Shown: positions 34,382 through 43,512 of the stretch, piece by piece
How the letters are laid out: every line of letters starts with the position of its first letter
Position numbering within the stretch: the stretch's first letter is position 1
Origin: DASUBV01 sp963725175
GTDB lineage: Bacteria > Actinomycetota > Actinomycetes > Streptosporangiales > Streptosporangiaceae
DNA length: 64,000 nt
Reading direction: 5' to 3'
NCBI GenBank assembly: GCA_963725175.1
Contig: CAVRXH010000006.1
Location: 682,001 to 746,000 of the forward strand
Notes under the pieces: model-generated
Databases searched by the model: none
What the model was told of the DNA's origin: nothing
Seen by the model: only the letters and a program-made list of their open reading frames with translations
Made by a program: the position numbers and the translations under genes

Positions 34382-35854
34382 ATGTCCAGCAACTGGTCTT
34401 CATTCCTGCGGGTCAGCGGCACTGACCTTGTCGACGGCGCAGGCACGCCGGTCAAGCTGCGTGGCATAGGCCTCGCTGGCTTGCTGACGATGGAGAACTG
34501 GATCACCGGATTCCCTGGGCACGAGAGCGGCCAGCGGACGGCCGTCGGGCATGTCCTCGGACCGGAGCTTACGGAATTCTTCTTCGACCGGTTCATCGAG
34601 CACTTCTTTACCGAGGCGGACGCCGCATACCTGGCTTCGCTCGGGCTGAACATGGTGCGAGTCCCTTTCCACTACCGGTTCCTGGAGCGCGACGACGCGC
34701 CCTTCGAAATCCGTGAAGAGGGATTCGAGTACCTGGACCGCGTCATCCGCATGTGCGCCGCGCATGGTATTCGGACCATCATTGACCTGCATGTCGCACC
34801 GGGATGGCAGAGCCAGGACTGGCACTGCGACAACCCGACGCATACGGCCCAGTTCTGGCGTCATCGCCACTTCCAGGATCGGCTGCTGAACCTCTGGAAG
34901 GCGATCGCGGCACATTACAAGAATGATTTCCGGGTGATTGGCTACAATCCCCTCAACGAGCCTTCCGACCCGACGGGCAGCCAGGTGGGTCCTTATTGCC
35001 GGCGGCTGGTCGAGACGATCAGGGAGATCGACCAGGACCACATAATCTTCCTCGACGGAAATCGCTTCGCCGTGGACTTCCACGTATTCGGCGATACCCT
35101 GCCGAATGTCGTCTACTCACCGCACTATTACCCGGCGCCCAGCTTCACGCCCGGCAGCAGCTATCCTGGGCTTGTGCACCTTATTCAGGTTTACGCTCCT
35201 GAAGAAGGCAAGCATGCCGAGGTCGAGCCCGATATTAAATTCTGGGACCAGGCAGAGGTGGAGCGCGCCTTCCTGGAGCGGACCGCATACGTGCGGCAGA
35301 CCAGCACGCCCCTGGTGATCGGCGAATTCAACGCGATCTTCCCCGGCGACCCGGAGACCGACGAGATGCGGATCAACCTGCTGGCGCACGAGCTGGACAC
35401 GTTCCATAAGTACGATGCCAGCTGGACGTACTGGTCATACAAGGATGTCGGCCTGGCCGCGCCCCTGACCGTCGCCCCCGACAGCCGGTGGGTCACGCGG
35501 ATCCGCCCGGTGCTTGACAAGAAGGCCAGGCTCGCGGTGGACCTCTGGGGCGGCCGGCTCGAGAACATCGCTCATGTGCTCGAGCCGGTTAGGGAAGTCT
35601 TCTCGAAGGAGTTCCCAGGCTACTGCCCGTTCCCGTGGGGCAGCGAATTCATGATCGAGAGGCTGATCCCGCAAATTCTCTTCGCGTCGGCGATGCTGCC
35701 CGAATTCGGCGAGCTGTTCCGCGGCATGACCGAGAATGAGATCGACGAGATGATGCGCTCCTTCCGGCTCGAGAACTGCCAGCCGCGGCAGGATCTCATC
35801 GCATTGCTGAGCGCAGCCGCCGCACGCACCGACAGCGATGACGCGCACAGCTGA
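34382..35854 (+). CDS. Glycoside hydrolase family 5 protein
   Basis: A 490-residue (beta/alpha)8 glycosidase of the GH5 (cellulase) superfamily. The acid/base Glu is in VIGYNPLNEPSD and the nucleophile Glu in PLVIGEFNAI; also LGLNMVRVPFHYRFLE, IIDLHVAPGWQ and VVYSPHYYP. There is no signal peptide, so it should act inside the cell, unusual for GH5 and pointing to a glycoside intermediate or small-molecule substrate rather than a polysaccharide. It is the first gene of the cyclitol operon, with its own promoter and a GGAGG site. Its stop lies 17 bases inside the next gene. Exact substrate unknown. Confidence 0.85.
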   Translation: MSSNWSSFLRVSGTDLVDGAGTPVKLRGIGLAGLLTMENWITGFPGHESGQRTAVGHVLGPELTEFFFDRFIEHFFTEADAAYLASLGLNMVRVPFHYRFLERDDAPFEIREEGFEYLDRVIRMCAAHGIRTIIDLHVAPGWQSQDWHCDNPTHTAQFWRHRHFQDRLLNLWKAIAAHYKNDFRVIGYNPLNEPSDPTGSQVGPYCRRLVETIREIDQDHIIFLDGNRFAVDFHVFGDTLPNVVYSPHYYPAPSFTPGSSYPGLVHLIQVYAPEEGKHAEVEPDIKFWDQAEVERAFLERTAYVRQTSTPLVIGEFNAIFPGDPETDEMRINLLAHELDTFHKYDASWTYWSYKDVGLAAPLTVAPDSRWVTRIRPVLDKKARLAVDLWGGRLENIAHVLEPVREVFSKEFPGYCPFPWGSEFMIERLIPQILFASAMLPEFGELFRGMTENEIDEMMRSFRLENCQPRQDLIALLSAAAARTDSDDAHS

Positions 35855-38201
35855 CCCGGCCGGGGCGCTGGCGCTGACACGTGCCGGCGCCCCGGCGGCG
35901 CGCGCCGCCGGCAGCGCCCGGCAGGCGGTCACTCCGGAAGGGGCTGACGCCGAGCTGCATCTGAAGGCCACTATGACCGCATCGTTCCGGCTCGATGTGG
36001 TACCTGATCTGTTCAATCCCGGCAACGATGCGCTGGCTAGCGCCTGGCGCCTGGCTCGCCGCCTGGTCGTCGTGTGCGATGAGCACGCGGGCGAGCGGGC
36101 GGAGATGCTGGTTTCCTACCTTCGCAGCGCCCGGGAGCACGGCCGCATCGATGACTTCCTCGTCGCTGACGCCAGCCTGGGCACCGGTGCCGGGCTGAGC
36201 GCCTGCGACACGGTGGTCGAGTCGGCGATGCGGGCCCGGCTAGGCAGGCGTGACGTCTTCGTCACCTTCGCCGGCGAGCGGACCAGCCAGATCGTAGCCG
36301 CGGCCGCGGTCTCATTCCGGAGATACACACCGTCCATCCGGATTCACCGAGACCTGGCCGCCACCATGACCGCAGTTCGCGACGGCGTGCGAGTGCCACT
36401 GCATGACGATCCCGTCAGCGCCCTTCAGCGCGACACCGCAGTCGTCGTCGATGAAGAAGGCTTGCTGGCCGACCGGCCAGCAAGCCAGGCCGAGCGATGG
36501 GCGCTGCTGGCCCTGGCCCTGCTCGACCAGCGGGTGCTTGACCGGATTGGCCGCGCCGCGCCGGAGGAGTGCCGGGCAGAAGGACTCTCCGCGATCCTCC
36601 GCTTATGCCGCCGGCTCGGACCCGGCCATCCGGCCTGGCGCATAGCCGAGACCTGGCTGCCGCTGGCACCGCCGACGATGGACCCCGATCGCCGGCGGGT
36701 GTGGTCGCTGCTGCTCGCGGGGCAGGTAGCGCACCGCCTTGGCGTGCTTCCCGCTGACATGCTGGGTGAGATCGGCAAGCTCGCGGGCCGGCTGGACCCA
36801 GGGCTGCCGGCCGATGCGCCCGCGGTGGTTTCCGCGCACGCGGCGCGGCGCTGGGCAGCCGGCCAGCCAGCCTCCGGCGACCACGAGCTGACCGTTCCGG
36901 TACCGACCGGGCGCGACGACGGCGCGCAGCTAGTGACCGTGAGCCCGGCCCTGCTGGAGGCGGCACTGACCTCAGGGACCGGAACGCCTGCCCGGACGGC
37001 CGACGGCGGCTCCGGCGCGGTGGCTGTCACGTCGCCGCGCCGCCCATGGCAGGCCTCCGCCATGACGATCAGGGCGGAGGCGGGCACGACCATGCCGGCC
37101 AGCTTCCCCGTGCGGTTCGCCAGCCGCGTGCTCGACCCCCGCAGCAAGGCGCTCGCCGACCTGCTGCCCCCCGCCTGCAAGGTCCTCGCCGTCGTCGACC
37201 CCTACCTCCCTGGCCAGCCCCGCCGGGTCCGCCGGCTGCTCGCCGCCCACCGCGACCGGGGGGACGTGTCGCGGTTCACGGTCATGCCGCTCGCCGCCAC
37301 CGAGCGGACCAAGACACTCGACCAGGTATCCCGGGTGATACATGCGGCCGAGCGCGCCGGCCTCGGCAGCGGCGACCGGCTCATCGTGATCGGCGGCGGG
37401 ACGGTCATGGACATCGCCGGATACGCCGCGTACCTGTATCGCGGCGGCACGCCGTATATCCGGGTCCCCACCACACTGGTCGGAATGATCGACGCCGGCA
37501 TCGGCCTGAAGGTCGGCGTCAACGTCAGCGCCCACAAGAACCTGCTCGGCGCCTATCATCCGCCGCTCGCGTGCGTCTGCGACGCGGGCTTCCTGCGGAC
37601 CCTCTCCGCGCAGCAGCAGCGCTGCGGCATGGCCGAGGCAATCAAGATCGGCGTGGTCTGCGACGGTCTCCTGTTCGACCTCATCGAGCAGGGTCACACG
37701 GACGTGCTGGCCGGAGCGGACACTCCGGTAGTAGAGGCGATCCTCAAGCGGTCGATCTCCGCGATGCTGCGCCAGCTTGAGGCCAATCCGTTCGAGGAAA
37801 ATACCCGGCGCCTCCCGGATTTCGGGCACGAGTTCGGGCACATGCTCGAGTCTTTGTCCCAGTACCGGCTGCGGCACGGCGAGGCCGTGGCGATCGGCAT
37901 GGCGCTGTCCTGCTGCCTGGCCAGCTATGCGGGCTACCTGCCCGACTCCGAGCTGAACCGCGTGCTCAGCCTGCTGCACCGGGTGGGACTCGCGCTGTAT
38001 GACCCGGTATGCGATGCGGGCGTGCTCTGGCGCAAGCTGCACGACGAGGTGCTGCCGCATAAGGCGGGACAACTGCACCTGGTGGTCCCCCGCCGGGTCG
38101 GTACCGGTGACTTCATCGACTCCATCGGCGACATCAGCCTCGCGATGCTGGCGGCCGCGTGCGATCAGCTGCGCGCGGGGCGGCTGGGCGGGCCGGAATG
38201 A
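35838..38201 (+). CDS. Tandem sugar phosphate cyclase (dehydroquinate-synthase superfamily), degenerate plus intact domains
   Basis: A 787-residue protein with two cyclase-like halves. The C-terminal half (about 410-780) is intact: nucleotide loop IVIGGGTVMDIAGYAAYLY, then PYIRVPTTL, DAGIGLK, HKNLLGAYHPP, and metal ligands in GMAEAIKIG (Glu), FGHEFGHMLE (His) and RHGEAVAIGM (His). The PYIRVPTTL...DAGIG...HKN pattern is closer to 2-epi-5-epi-valiolone-type cyclases than to shikimate dehydroquinate synthase or 2-deoxy-scyllo-inosose synthase. The N-terminal half keeps the fold pattern (RLVVVCDEHAGERAEML, IVAAAAVSFRRYTPSIRIHR) but the GGG loop reads FAGERTSQ and ligands are absent. It should make a carbocycle from a sugar phosphate such as sedoheptulose 7-phosphate; the exact reaction is inference. 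Confidence 0.82.
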   Translation: MTRTADPAGALALTRAGAPAARAAGSARQAVTPEGADAELHLKATMTASFRLDVVPDLFNPGNDALASAWRLARRLVVVCDEHAGERAEMLVSYLRSAREHGRIDDFLVADASLGTGAGLSACDTVVESAMRARLGRRDVFVTFAGERTSQIVAAAAVSFRRYTPSIRIHRDLAATMTAVRDGVRVPLHDDPVSALQRDTAVVVDEEGLLADRPASQAERWALLALALLDQRVLDRIGRAAPEECRAEGLSAILRLCRRLGPGHPAWRIAETWLPLAPPTMDPDRRRVWSLLLAGQVAHRLGVLPADMLGEIGKLAGRLDPGLPADAPAVVSAHAARRWAAGQPASGDHELTVPVPTGRDDGAQLVTVSPALLEAALTSGTGTPARTADGGSGAVAVTSPRRPWQASAMTIRAEAGTTMPASFPVRFASRVLDPRSKALADLLPPACKVLAVVDPYLPGQPRRVRRLLAAHRDRGDVSRFTVMPLAATERTKTLDQVSRVIHAAERAGLGSGDRLIVIGGGTVMDIAGYAAYLYRGGTPYIRVPTTLVGMIDAGIGLKVGVNVSAHKNLLGAYHPPLACVCDAGFLRTLSAQQQRCGMAEAIKIGVVCDGLLFDLIEQGHTDVLAGADTPVVEAILKRSISAMLRQLEANPFEENTRRLPDFGHEFGHMLESLSQYRLRHGEAVAIGMALSCCLASYAGYLPDSELNRVLSLLHRVGLALYDPVCDAGVLWRKLHDEVLPHKAGQLHLVVPRRVGTGDFIDSIGDISLAMLAAACDQLRAGRLGGPE

Positions 38202-40489
38202 ACAGCGCGATGACCTGGCGGTCGCCCGCCGGGGCGGAAGCCGCGATTGTCGTGGACATGGGTGGCACGACCACGCGGGTTGGCGTGTATCACGACGGCC
38301 GGCTGGCGGGCAGCCCGGCTAGTTTCGCGACCATGAAGCCAGTACCAGGCCAGTCGGTGCGCGACCGTCACCTGGACGAAGTCGCCGCGCAGGTGAGCCG
38401 GCAGCGGCTCGCGCATCCGCATCTGGGGCTGCGTGAGGTGGGGCTGGCGGTCGGCGCCACCGTCAGCGCGGCGGGCGAGATCCGCAACGCCTCGATGCTG
38501 TGGCACGAGGCCAGCACCGGATTCGATCTCGCCGCGGCCATGTCCGGCCGGCTGCCCTGGGCGGATATCAGCGTATGCAACGACGTGGCCGCCGCGGCCT
38601 GGCGCTACCGCGACCTGGGCCGGTTCGCCATCGTCACGGTCAGCACCGGCATCGCTATCAAGATCTTCGATGATGCCCTGCCCTTCGACGCGAAGCTGCT
38701 GCTCGATGATGATGCGCTGGGCGGCGAGATCGGCCATGTCCGGCTGGATGTTCCCGGCCAGGATGGCGAGACGGCAAGGTACCGGCGGCTCGGCCGTACC
38801 GCGGCCGACGGGGACCTGGCCGCACGGGCCGCTCTCGACGCGGCCAGCTTGCCGTGGTGCGAGTGCGGCAACGTCGCAGACCTATGCTCCTGCTCCTCTG
38901 GCCCCGCGACAGCGCGGGCGGCCACGATGCGCGCCCGCGCGCATCCAGGCCAGTGGCGGCGCTCGGTGCTGCGTGAGATGTGCGGCGCAGACCCTTCCCG
39001 CATCACCACTCACCTCCTCGTGCGAGCCGCCGCCCGCGGCGACGAGTTCACCGCTCGGGTCCTGCATGCCGCGACCCGGCCGCTGGCCGCGCAGATCTTG
39101 CAGATCTCGGCGCTGCTGGGCTTGCGCCGGTTCGTCATCATGGGCGGGTTCGCGCAGGCCGCTGGCCCGCCCTGGTTCGCCGCGCTGCGAGCCAACCTGG
39201 ACGACCTGCTCCCCGGCGGCGGCTGGTTCACCGGATGGTCGGCCGTCCAGCTGGACTCCCTTGTCATCCCGTCTGCTGACGCTGAGGACAGCCTGATCGG
39301 CATGGGCCTGCTCCTGGCCTGCAGGCGAGCGCAGTGCCGCGATCTGCTCAAGCCAACCGGCGAGCCGCGCACCCTGGTTCGCCGCATGCCGCGCCCGCGA
39401 TGCGGCCGCGAGCAGTTCGCGGCGCGAATCGCCTTCGCCGGCGTCTGCGGGACCGACCTGCAGATCCTGCGCGGCGAGCGTGGCTGCGAACCCGGTGTGC
39501 TCGGGCACGAGTGCGTCGCCCAGGTGGTGGAGGCGGGGGCCGATGTCCGCGGCGTGGCAGCGGGCGACGTGATCGCGGTCAACCCGAACCACCCGAGCGA
39601 CGAGCACGCCAGGCTCGGCCACGACCAGCCGGGCGTGTTCCGTGACCTGGCGGTCTGGGACACCCATATGGCTGAGCGCGGCCAGGTCATCCGGCTCCCC
39701 CGCGAGGGCCGGGCCGAATGGGTGCTGCTCGAGCCGCTTGCCTGTGCCGTGCGCTCCCTGCGGCTTGCCGACGAGTGGAAAGGGCGGCGGGTCCTGGTGG
39801 TCGGAGCCGGCGTGTCAGGGTTGCTGCACATCCTCCTCGCCCGGCACTGGCAGGCGCACCGGGTGCTGCTCGCCAACCGCACGCCAGACCGGGCCAGCGT
39901 GGCGGTCTCGCGCGGGGTCCTGCCTGCTGATGACTGCCTTCCGCTCGACGCGGGCCTGCCGGAGCGGATCAGCCAGGCAACCGCGGGGAACGGCCTCGAC
40001 CGCGTCATCGTCTCGGTCTCCGGAGGGATCGGCCCCGCCATAGTCGAGAAAATCTGGCCCTGCCTGGCGGACGGCGCTACCGTCCATCTGTTCGGCGGCT
40101 TTCCTCCTGATTCCGCCCTGCGGATGCCGGACGGCGGCCTGGCGGACTGCCACCCCATCCGCGGGTACGGCCAGCACCGCCGGGTCGGCCTGCCGGACGG
40201 GCGAACGGCCACCTTGGTCGGCTCGCGCGGCGCGGCGGCCGACGATTTCCGCGTCGCCCGCGCGCTGTGCCTCGGCGAGGAAGGCAGTCCAGGCCCGCTG
40301 GACCTTGCTCCGCTGATCACGCACGTGATCTCACTCGAATCGGCGCCGGCCGTGCTGAACGAGCTGATGGCCGGCGGCCGGATAGCGGGCGAGCCCGTGC
40401 TGCGCGCGGTGGTCGATCTGAGCCTGGCCGGCCCCGCGATCCGGGCAACTGACGGTACCGCTCTGCCGCGCCTGCGGACGATGTCATGA
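38198..40489 (+). CDS. ROK-family sugar/cyclitol kinase fused to zinc-type alcohol dehydrogenase
   Basis: A 763-residue fusion. Residues about 15-390 are a ROK kinase: phosphate loop VVDMGGTTTRVGVY, catalytic Asp in CNDVAAAAW, GGEIGHVRLD and a Cys zinc motif (WCECGN...CSCS). Residues about 400-760 are a medium-chain dehydrogenase: GVCGTDLQILRG (zinc Cys), LGHECVAQVVEAG, Rossmann VLVVGAGVSGLLHIL; the structural-zinc lobe lacks its four Cys. Phosphorylation and oxidation of a cyclitol would thus be joined in one chain, comparable to the separate cyclitol kinase and dehydrogenase of acarbose-type pathways. ATG 38198 overlaps the cyclase stop (ATGA). I see no frameshift that would explain the fusion. 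Confidence 0.85.
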   Translation: MNSAMTWRSPAGAEAAIVVDMGGTTTRVGVYHDGRLAGSPASFATMKPVPGQSVRDRHLDEVAAQVSRQRLAHPHLGLREVGLAVGATVSAAGEIRNASMLWHEASTGFDLAAAMSGRLPWADISVCNDVAAAAWRYRDLGRFAIVTVSTGIAIKIFDDALPFDAKLLLDDDALGGEIGHVRLDVPGQDGETARYRRLGRTAADGDLAARAALDAASLPWCECGNVADLCSCSSGPATARAATMRARAHPGQWRRSVLREMCGADPSRITTHLLVRAAARGDEFTARVLHAATRPLAAQILQISALLGLRRFVIMGGFAQAAGPPWFAALRANLDDLLPGGGWFTGWSAVQLDSLVIPSADAEDSLIGMGLLLACRRAQCRDLLKPTGEPRTLVRRMPRPRCGREQFAARIAFAGVCGTDLQILRGERGCEPGVLGHECVAQVVEAGADVRGVAAGDVIAVNPNHPSDEHARLGHDQPGVFRDLAVWDTHMAERGQVIRLPREGRAEWVLLEPLACAVRSLRLADEWKGRRVLVVGAGVSGLLHILLARHWQAHRVLLANRTPDRASVAVSRGVLPADDCLPLDAGLPERISQATAGNGLDRVIVSVSGGIGPAIVEKIWPCLADGATVHLFGGFPPDSALRMPDGGLADCHPIRGYGQHRRVGLPDGRTATLVGSRGAAADDFRVARALCLGEEGSPGPLDLAPLITHVISLESAPAVLNELMAGGRIAGEPVLRAVVDLSLAGPAIRATDGTALPRLRTMS

Positions 40490-41922
40490 GCCAGCACGCC
40501 GGCCTGGCCCGCCTCGGTGCGGACGAGCTGTGGAGGCACATCCGCGCCGCCGCGGCAGGGACCCGCTCGGGCGGGGCCGCGATCGTGGCCAGGCAGTGCG
40601 TCAGCGGCGAGTCGGTCAGGCTCGGATGGGTTCACCCGCCGCCCTGGAGCGCGATCGATCAGAGAGTCTCGGCGATCCGCGCCGGGCTCGGGCCGCCGGC
40701 CGGCCACGGCCTGCTCGTGCTCGCGACCGGGGGCTGGAGTTTCGCGGCGCAGGCGCTGCGGGAAACCGCCTGGCCGCCCGGCGCGGCCCGGCGGCTGACC
40801 GTGCTGGACAGCCTGGAGCCGGCCGCGATCTCCGCCGCGCTCGGTGCTAGCGGCCGGCGGCCAGACGGGTACCTGGCTATTTCCGGATCGGGCGGTACCG
40901 TCGAAACGCGGCAGCTCGCCGGCACGGTCCTGGCGCTGGCCGGTCACGGCCGGGCCCGCCTGGTCTGGCTGCGCGACCGGGCCGCTCCGCCTGGCGCGTT
41001 CGCGCTTTCCCCCCGCGGAGCATGCGACCAGGTAGCGATGCTCGGGGCACCGCTCTCGATGGCTTTCCTGTTCCCGGCCGCGACCATGGACCGGTCCGCG
41101 CTCGCGACCGCCTACTGCGGACTCCGGCAGCGTTATCTGCGCATCGGCGCCGACGCCGCGCGCCGCGCGGCCTGCATAGCGCCGTACGGTACGCCGCGAC
41201 TGCATATCGCCCTTCCGCCGTGGGCGGGCCGCGGGCTGCGGCTGTGGGTGCTCCAGCTCGGCCGGCAGGTGCTGTGCGGCAAGTCAGCCCGGTTCCGGCC
41301 TTGGGTGGACGTGACCGGCACCGTCTACCCGCCACCGCGGGGCGCTGACGTGAGCCTGGATCTCAGCGGCGTGCGGTCCGGGCTGAGCGGCCTGATGGAG
41401 ATCATGTACACGGCCGGGCTCTTCACCGGATGCCTGGCCCTCCGCGCCGGCGTCCAGGTCGCCGAGCATCACCACGTACGTGCCTATAAGGAGCTGCTGG
41501 CCGGGGCGGACGCTGACGACGCCTCGCCCGGCACCGCCGCGCCCGCCGACCTGCCGGCGCTCGCCGCGGGCTGGCTCGCCGGCCGGGCGGAGCTGACCCG
41601 GCTGCACGTCGTGCTCTACGACTCGCGCGCGGCTGGCCCTGGCACGCTGCCCGAGCGGTTCACGGCGGCGACCGGCCGTCCCTGCGAGGTGCACGCCGGG
41701 AGCGCGTGGAACCACCACTCATTTCACGCGGTCTACGCCGACCTTGCCGTGGCGGTCCTCCTGGTCGTCGCGCCACCCGGCCGGGACGCCGGCCTGACGA
41801 CGCAGGCCACCGCGGTGGCGGCCCGGACGCTCCGGCGGATCGCGGTCGCCACTCACCAGGCGCTGCGGTCCCGCAGCATGGTCGTTCAGCTCTCCTCGCT
41901 GACAGTCCCGGCAAGGCCGTGA
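40486..41922 (+). CDS. Phosphoglucose-isomerase-like (SIS fold) protein
   Basis: A 478-residue protein that looks like a diverged phosphoglucose isomerase: GLLVLATGGWSFAAQALRET, LTVLDSLEPAAISAALGAS, DGYLAISGSGGTVETRQLAG (the SIS phosphate-binding Ser/Gly loop), and the C-terminal VAEHHHVRAYKELLAG in place of the usual late-helix motif. PGI interconverts aldose and ketose 6-phosphates, so here it may supply or isomerise the sugar phosphate used by the cyclase, or act on its phosphorylated product. Catalytic residues cannot be assigned securely. Start ATG 40486 overlaps the previous stop by 4 bases. It could also be a non-catalytic sugar-phosphate-binding relative. Confidence 0.62.
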   Translation: MSQHAGLARLGADELWRHIRAAAAGTRSGGAAIVARQCVSGESVRLGWVHPPPWSAIDQRVSAIRAGLGPPAGHGLLVLATGGWSFAAQALRETAWPPGAARRLTVLDSLEPAAISAALGASGRRPDGYLAISGSGGTVETRQLAGTVLALAGHGRARLVWLRDRAAPPGAFALSPRGACDQVAMLGAPLSMAFLFPAATMDRSALATAYCGLRQRYLRIGADAARRAACIAPYGTPRLHIALPPWAGRGLRLWVLQLGRQVLCGKSARFRPWVDVTGTVYPPPRGADVSLDLSGVRSGLSGLMEIMYTAGLFTGCLALRAGVQVAEHHHVRAYKELLAGADADDASPGTAAPADLPALAAGWLAGRAELTRLHVVLYDSRAAGPGTLPERFTAATGRPCEVHAGSAWNHHSFHAVYADLAVAVLLVVAPPGRDAGLTTQATAVAARTLRRIAVATHQALRSRSMVVQLSSLTVPARP

Positions 41923-41923
41923 C

Positions 41924-42649
41924 GTGCGGGCCGACGCCTTCGCCGGGCAGCGCCTGAGCGCGGTTCTGTTCGATATCGACGGAGTGCTGCTGGATACCGG
42001 ATCCTTCTACCGGCGCATCTGGAGCAGCTGGGCGAAGGCCTGCTGCCTGGACCCCGGCTGGGTGGTAGCGCACACGCACGGGCGCCGCACGGATGACACC
42101 CTGCGCGAGGTCGCCCCCCAGCTTGATCCCGGTCCGCAGCGGCTGGCCCTCGATGAGCTGGTACGCGCCCGCATCAGCCAGGTCAGGCCCATGCCAGGGG
42201 CGCGCGCCCTGCTGCGGTCCCTGAACGCCGCCGGTGCCCCGTGGGCGCTCGTCAGCTCGGGCAGCCAGTGGTTCGCGCGGCAGTGCTTCGATGCCGGGGG
42301 CCTGCCGCTGCCAGCCGTGCAGGTCTACGGCGAGGACGTGCGCCACGGAAAGCCGGCTCCCGAGGGTTATCTGGCCGCGGCGCGGTTGCTGGGCGTGCGC
42401 CCCGGCTCCTGCGCGGTGGTCGAGGACTCGCCTGGCGGGGTCACGGCCGGCAAGCGCGCGGGATGCATGGTCCTGGCGGTGTCCTCCACGCATGAAGCCG
42501 CCCAGCTTGGCGACGCCGACGCCTGCGTGCCCACCCTGGCTGACGCAGCCAGGGTGATCCAGCTCGCCCTGGGCACTGCGGTCCGGCCCGCGACGGCGGC
42601 AGGCCGGGCGGCGGTCGCGCAGGCGCGAGCCGAGGGAGACAGCTCATGA
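41924..42649 (+). CDS. HAD-superfamily phosphatase (phosphoglucomutase/phosphatase subgroup)
   Basis: A 241-residue haloacid-dehalogenase enzyme: motif I LFDIDGVLLDT with both Asp, cap domain, motif II ALVSSGS, motif III with Lys in GEDVRHGKPAPEGYL, motif IV VVEDSPGG. This subgroup dephosphorylates sugar or cyclitol phosphates, or interconverts phosphoglucose. In the operon it likely removes the phosphate added by the ROK kinase or left by the cyclase, as the HAD cyclitol phosphatase does in the acarbose pathway. GTG 41924 starts one base after the previous stop. Confidence 0.88.
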   Translation: MRADAFAGQRLSAVLFDIDGVLLDTGSFYRRIWSSWAKACCLDPGWVVAHTHGRRTDDTLREVAPQLDPGPQRLALDELVRARISQVRPMPGARALLRSLNAAGAPWALVSSGSQWFARQCFDAGGLPLPAVQVYGEDVRHGKPAPEGYLAAARLLGVRPGSCAVVEDSPGGVTAGKRAGCMVLAVSSTHEAAQLGDADACVPTLADAARVIQLALGTAVRPATAAGRAAVAQARAEGDSS

Positions 42650-43512
42650 CCGATCAGACTGTGCCGGAAAGGCCGCCCGCTGCTCCGGGGACTCCGGAGG
42701 CTCCGGGCCGCGGGCCGGAACGGCCGGCGGCCCCGCCTGCCGGCGCCGCCCCGCCCGCCGACCCTGTCCTGCGCGTTCAGGGCCTGGTCAAGCGTTATCG
42801 CGGCCGGACAGCCGTCGGCGGCATTACGTTCAGCGTCGCGTCCGGCGAGCGGGTCGCGCTGGTCGGGCCTAACGGCGCGGGAAAGACAACCACCCTGATG
42901 TCCTGCCTGGAGGCGATCCGGCCGGATGCCGGCGTGATTGAAGTTCTCGGCCAGACCACCGGGAGGGCCCGACGTGCCGCGCTGGCCAGGGTCGGGTTCG
43001 CGGCGGGCTACCTGCCGCTGCCGGCCCGGATCCGCGTGATCGAGTACCTCACCATGTACGGCCGGCTTTATGGCTCGGCCGACCCGGGAGCGCTGGCCAC
43101 CGCCGGCCTGCGCCGCTTCGGCATCGAGGACCTGGCCCGGCGGATGGGCACCGAGCTGTCCAGCGGGCAGCGCACCCTCGTCGGCATCGTCAAGGCGACC
43201 ATGCACGCTCCGAGCCTGCTCATCCTCGACGAGCCCACCGCGTCCCTCGACCCGGAGGTCGCGCTGCGAGTCCGCGCCGGCCTGCTGGACCTGTGCCGGG
43301 CGAAGACCACCGCGCTGCTCGTGACCAGCCACAACATGGCAGAGGTCGAGCAGCTCGCCGAGCGCATGATCTTCATACTCGGCGGCAGGCTGGTCGCGGA
43401 CGGCTCGCCGGCAGCGATCACCGCGCAGCTGGGGCACGCCAGCCTCGAAGAGGTCTACCTGCAGCTCAGCGGGTCAGCTCCGGAGCCCGAGGCCGCCAGG
43501 AGCGGAGCGTGA
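42646..43512 (+). CDS. ABC-2 type exporter, ATP-binding subunit
   Basis: A 288-residue ATPase with an N-terminal Pro/Ala-rich leader (about 42 residues), Walker A GPNGAGKTT, signature LSSGQRTLVGI (a variant of LSGGQ), Walker B LLILDEPTASLD and the switch His in LLVTSHNMAEVE. It resembles NodI/DrrA-type export ATPases. The next gene is its permease, so the pair should pump the operon product out of the cell. ATG overlaps the HAD stop by 4 bases. Confidence 0.9.
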   Translation: MTDQTVPERPPAAPGTPEAPGRGPERPAAPPAGAAPPADPVLRVQGLVKRYRGRTAVGGITFSVASGERVALVGPNGAGKTTTLMSCLEAIRPDAGVIEVLGQTTGRARRAALARVGFAAGYLPLPARIRVIEYLTMYGRLYGSADPGALATAGLRRFGIEDLARRMGTELSSGQRTLVGIVKATMHAPSLLILDEPTASLDPEVALRVRAGLLDLCRAKTTALLVTSHNMAEVEQLAERMIFILGGRLVADGSPAAITAQLGHASLEEVYLQLSGSAPEPEAARSGA

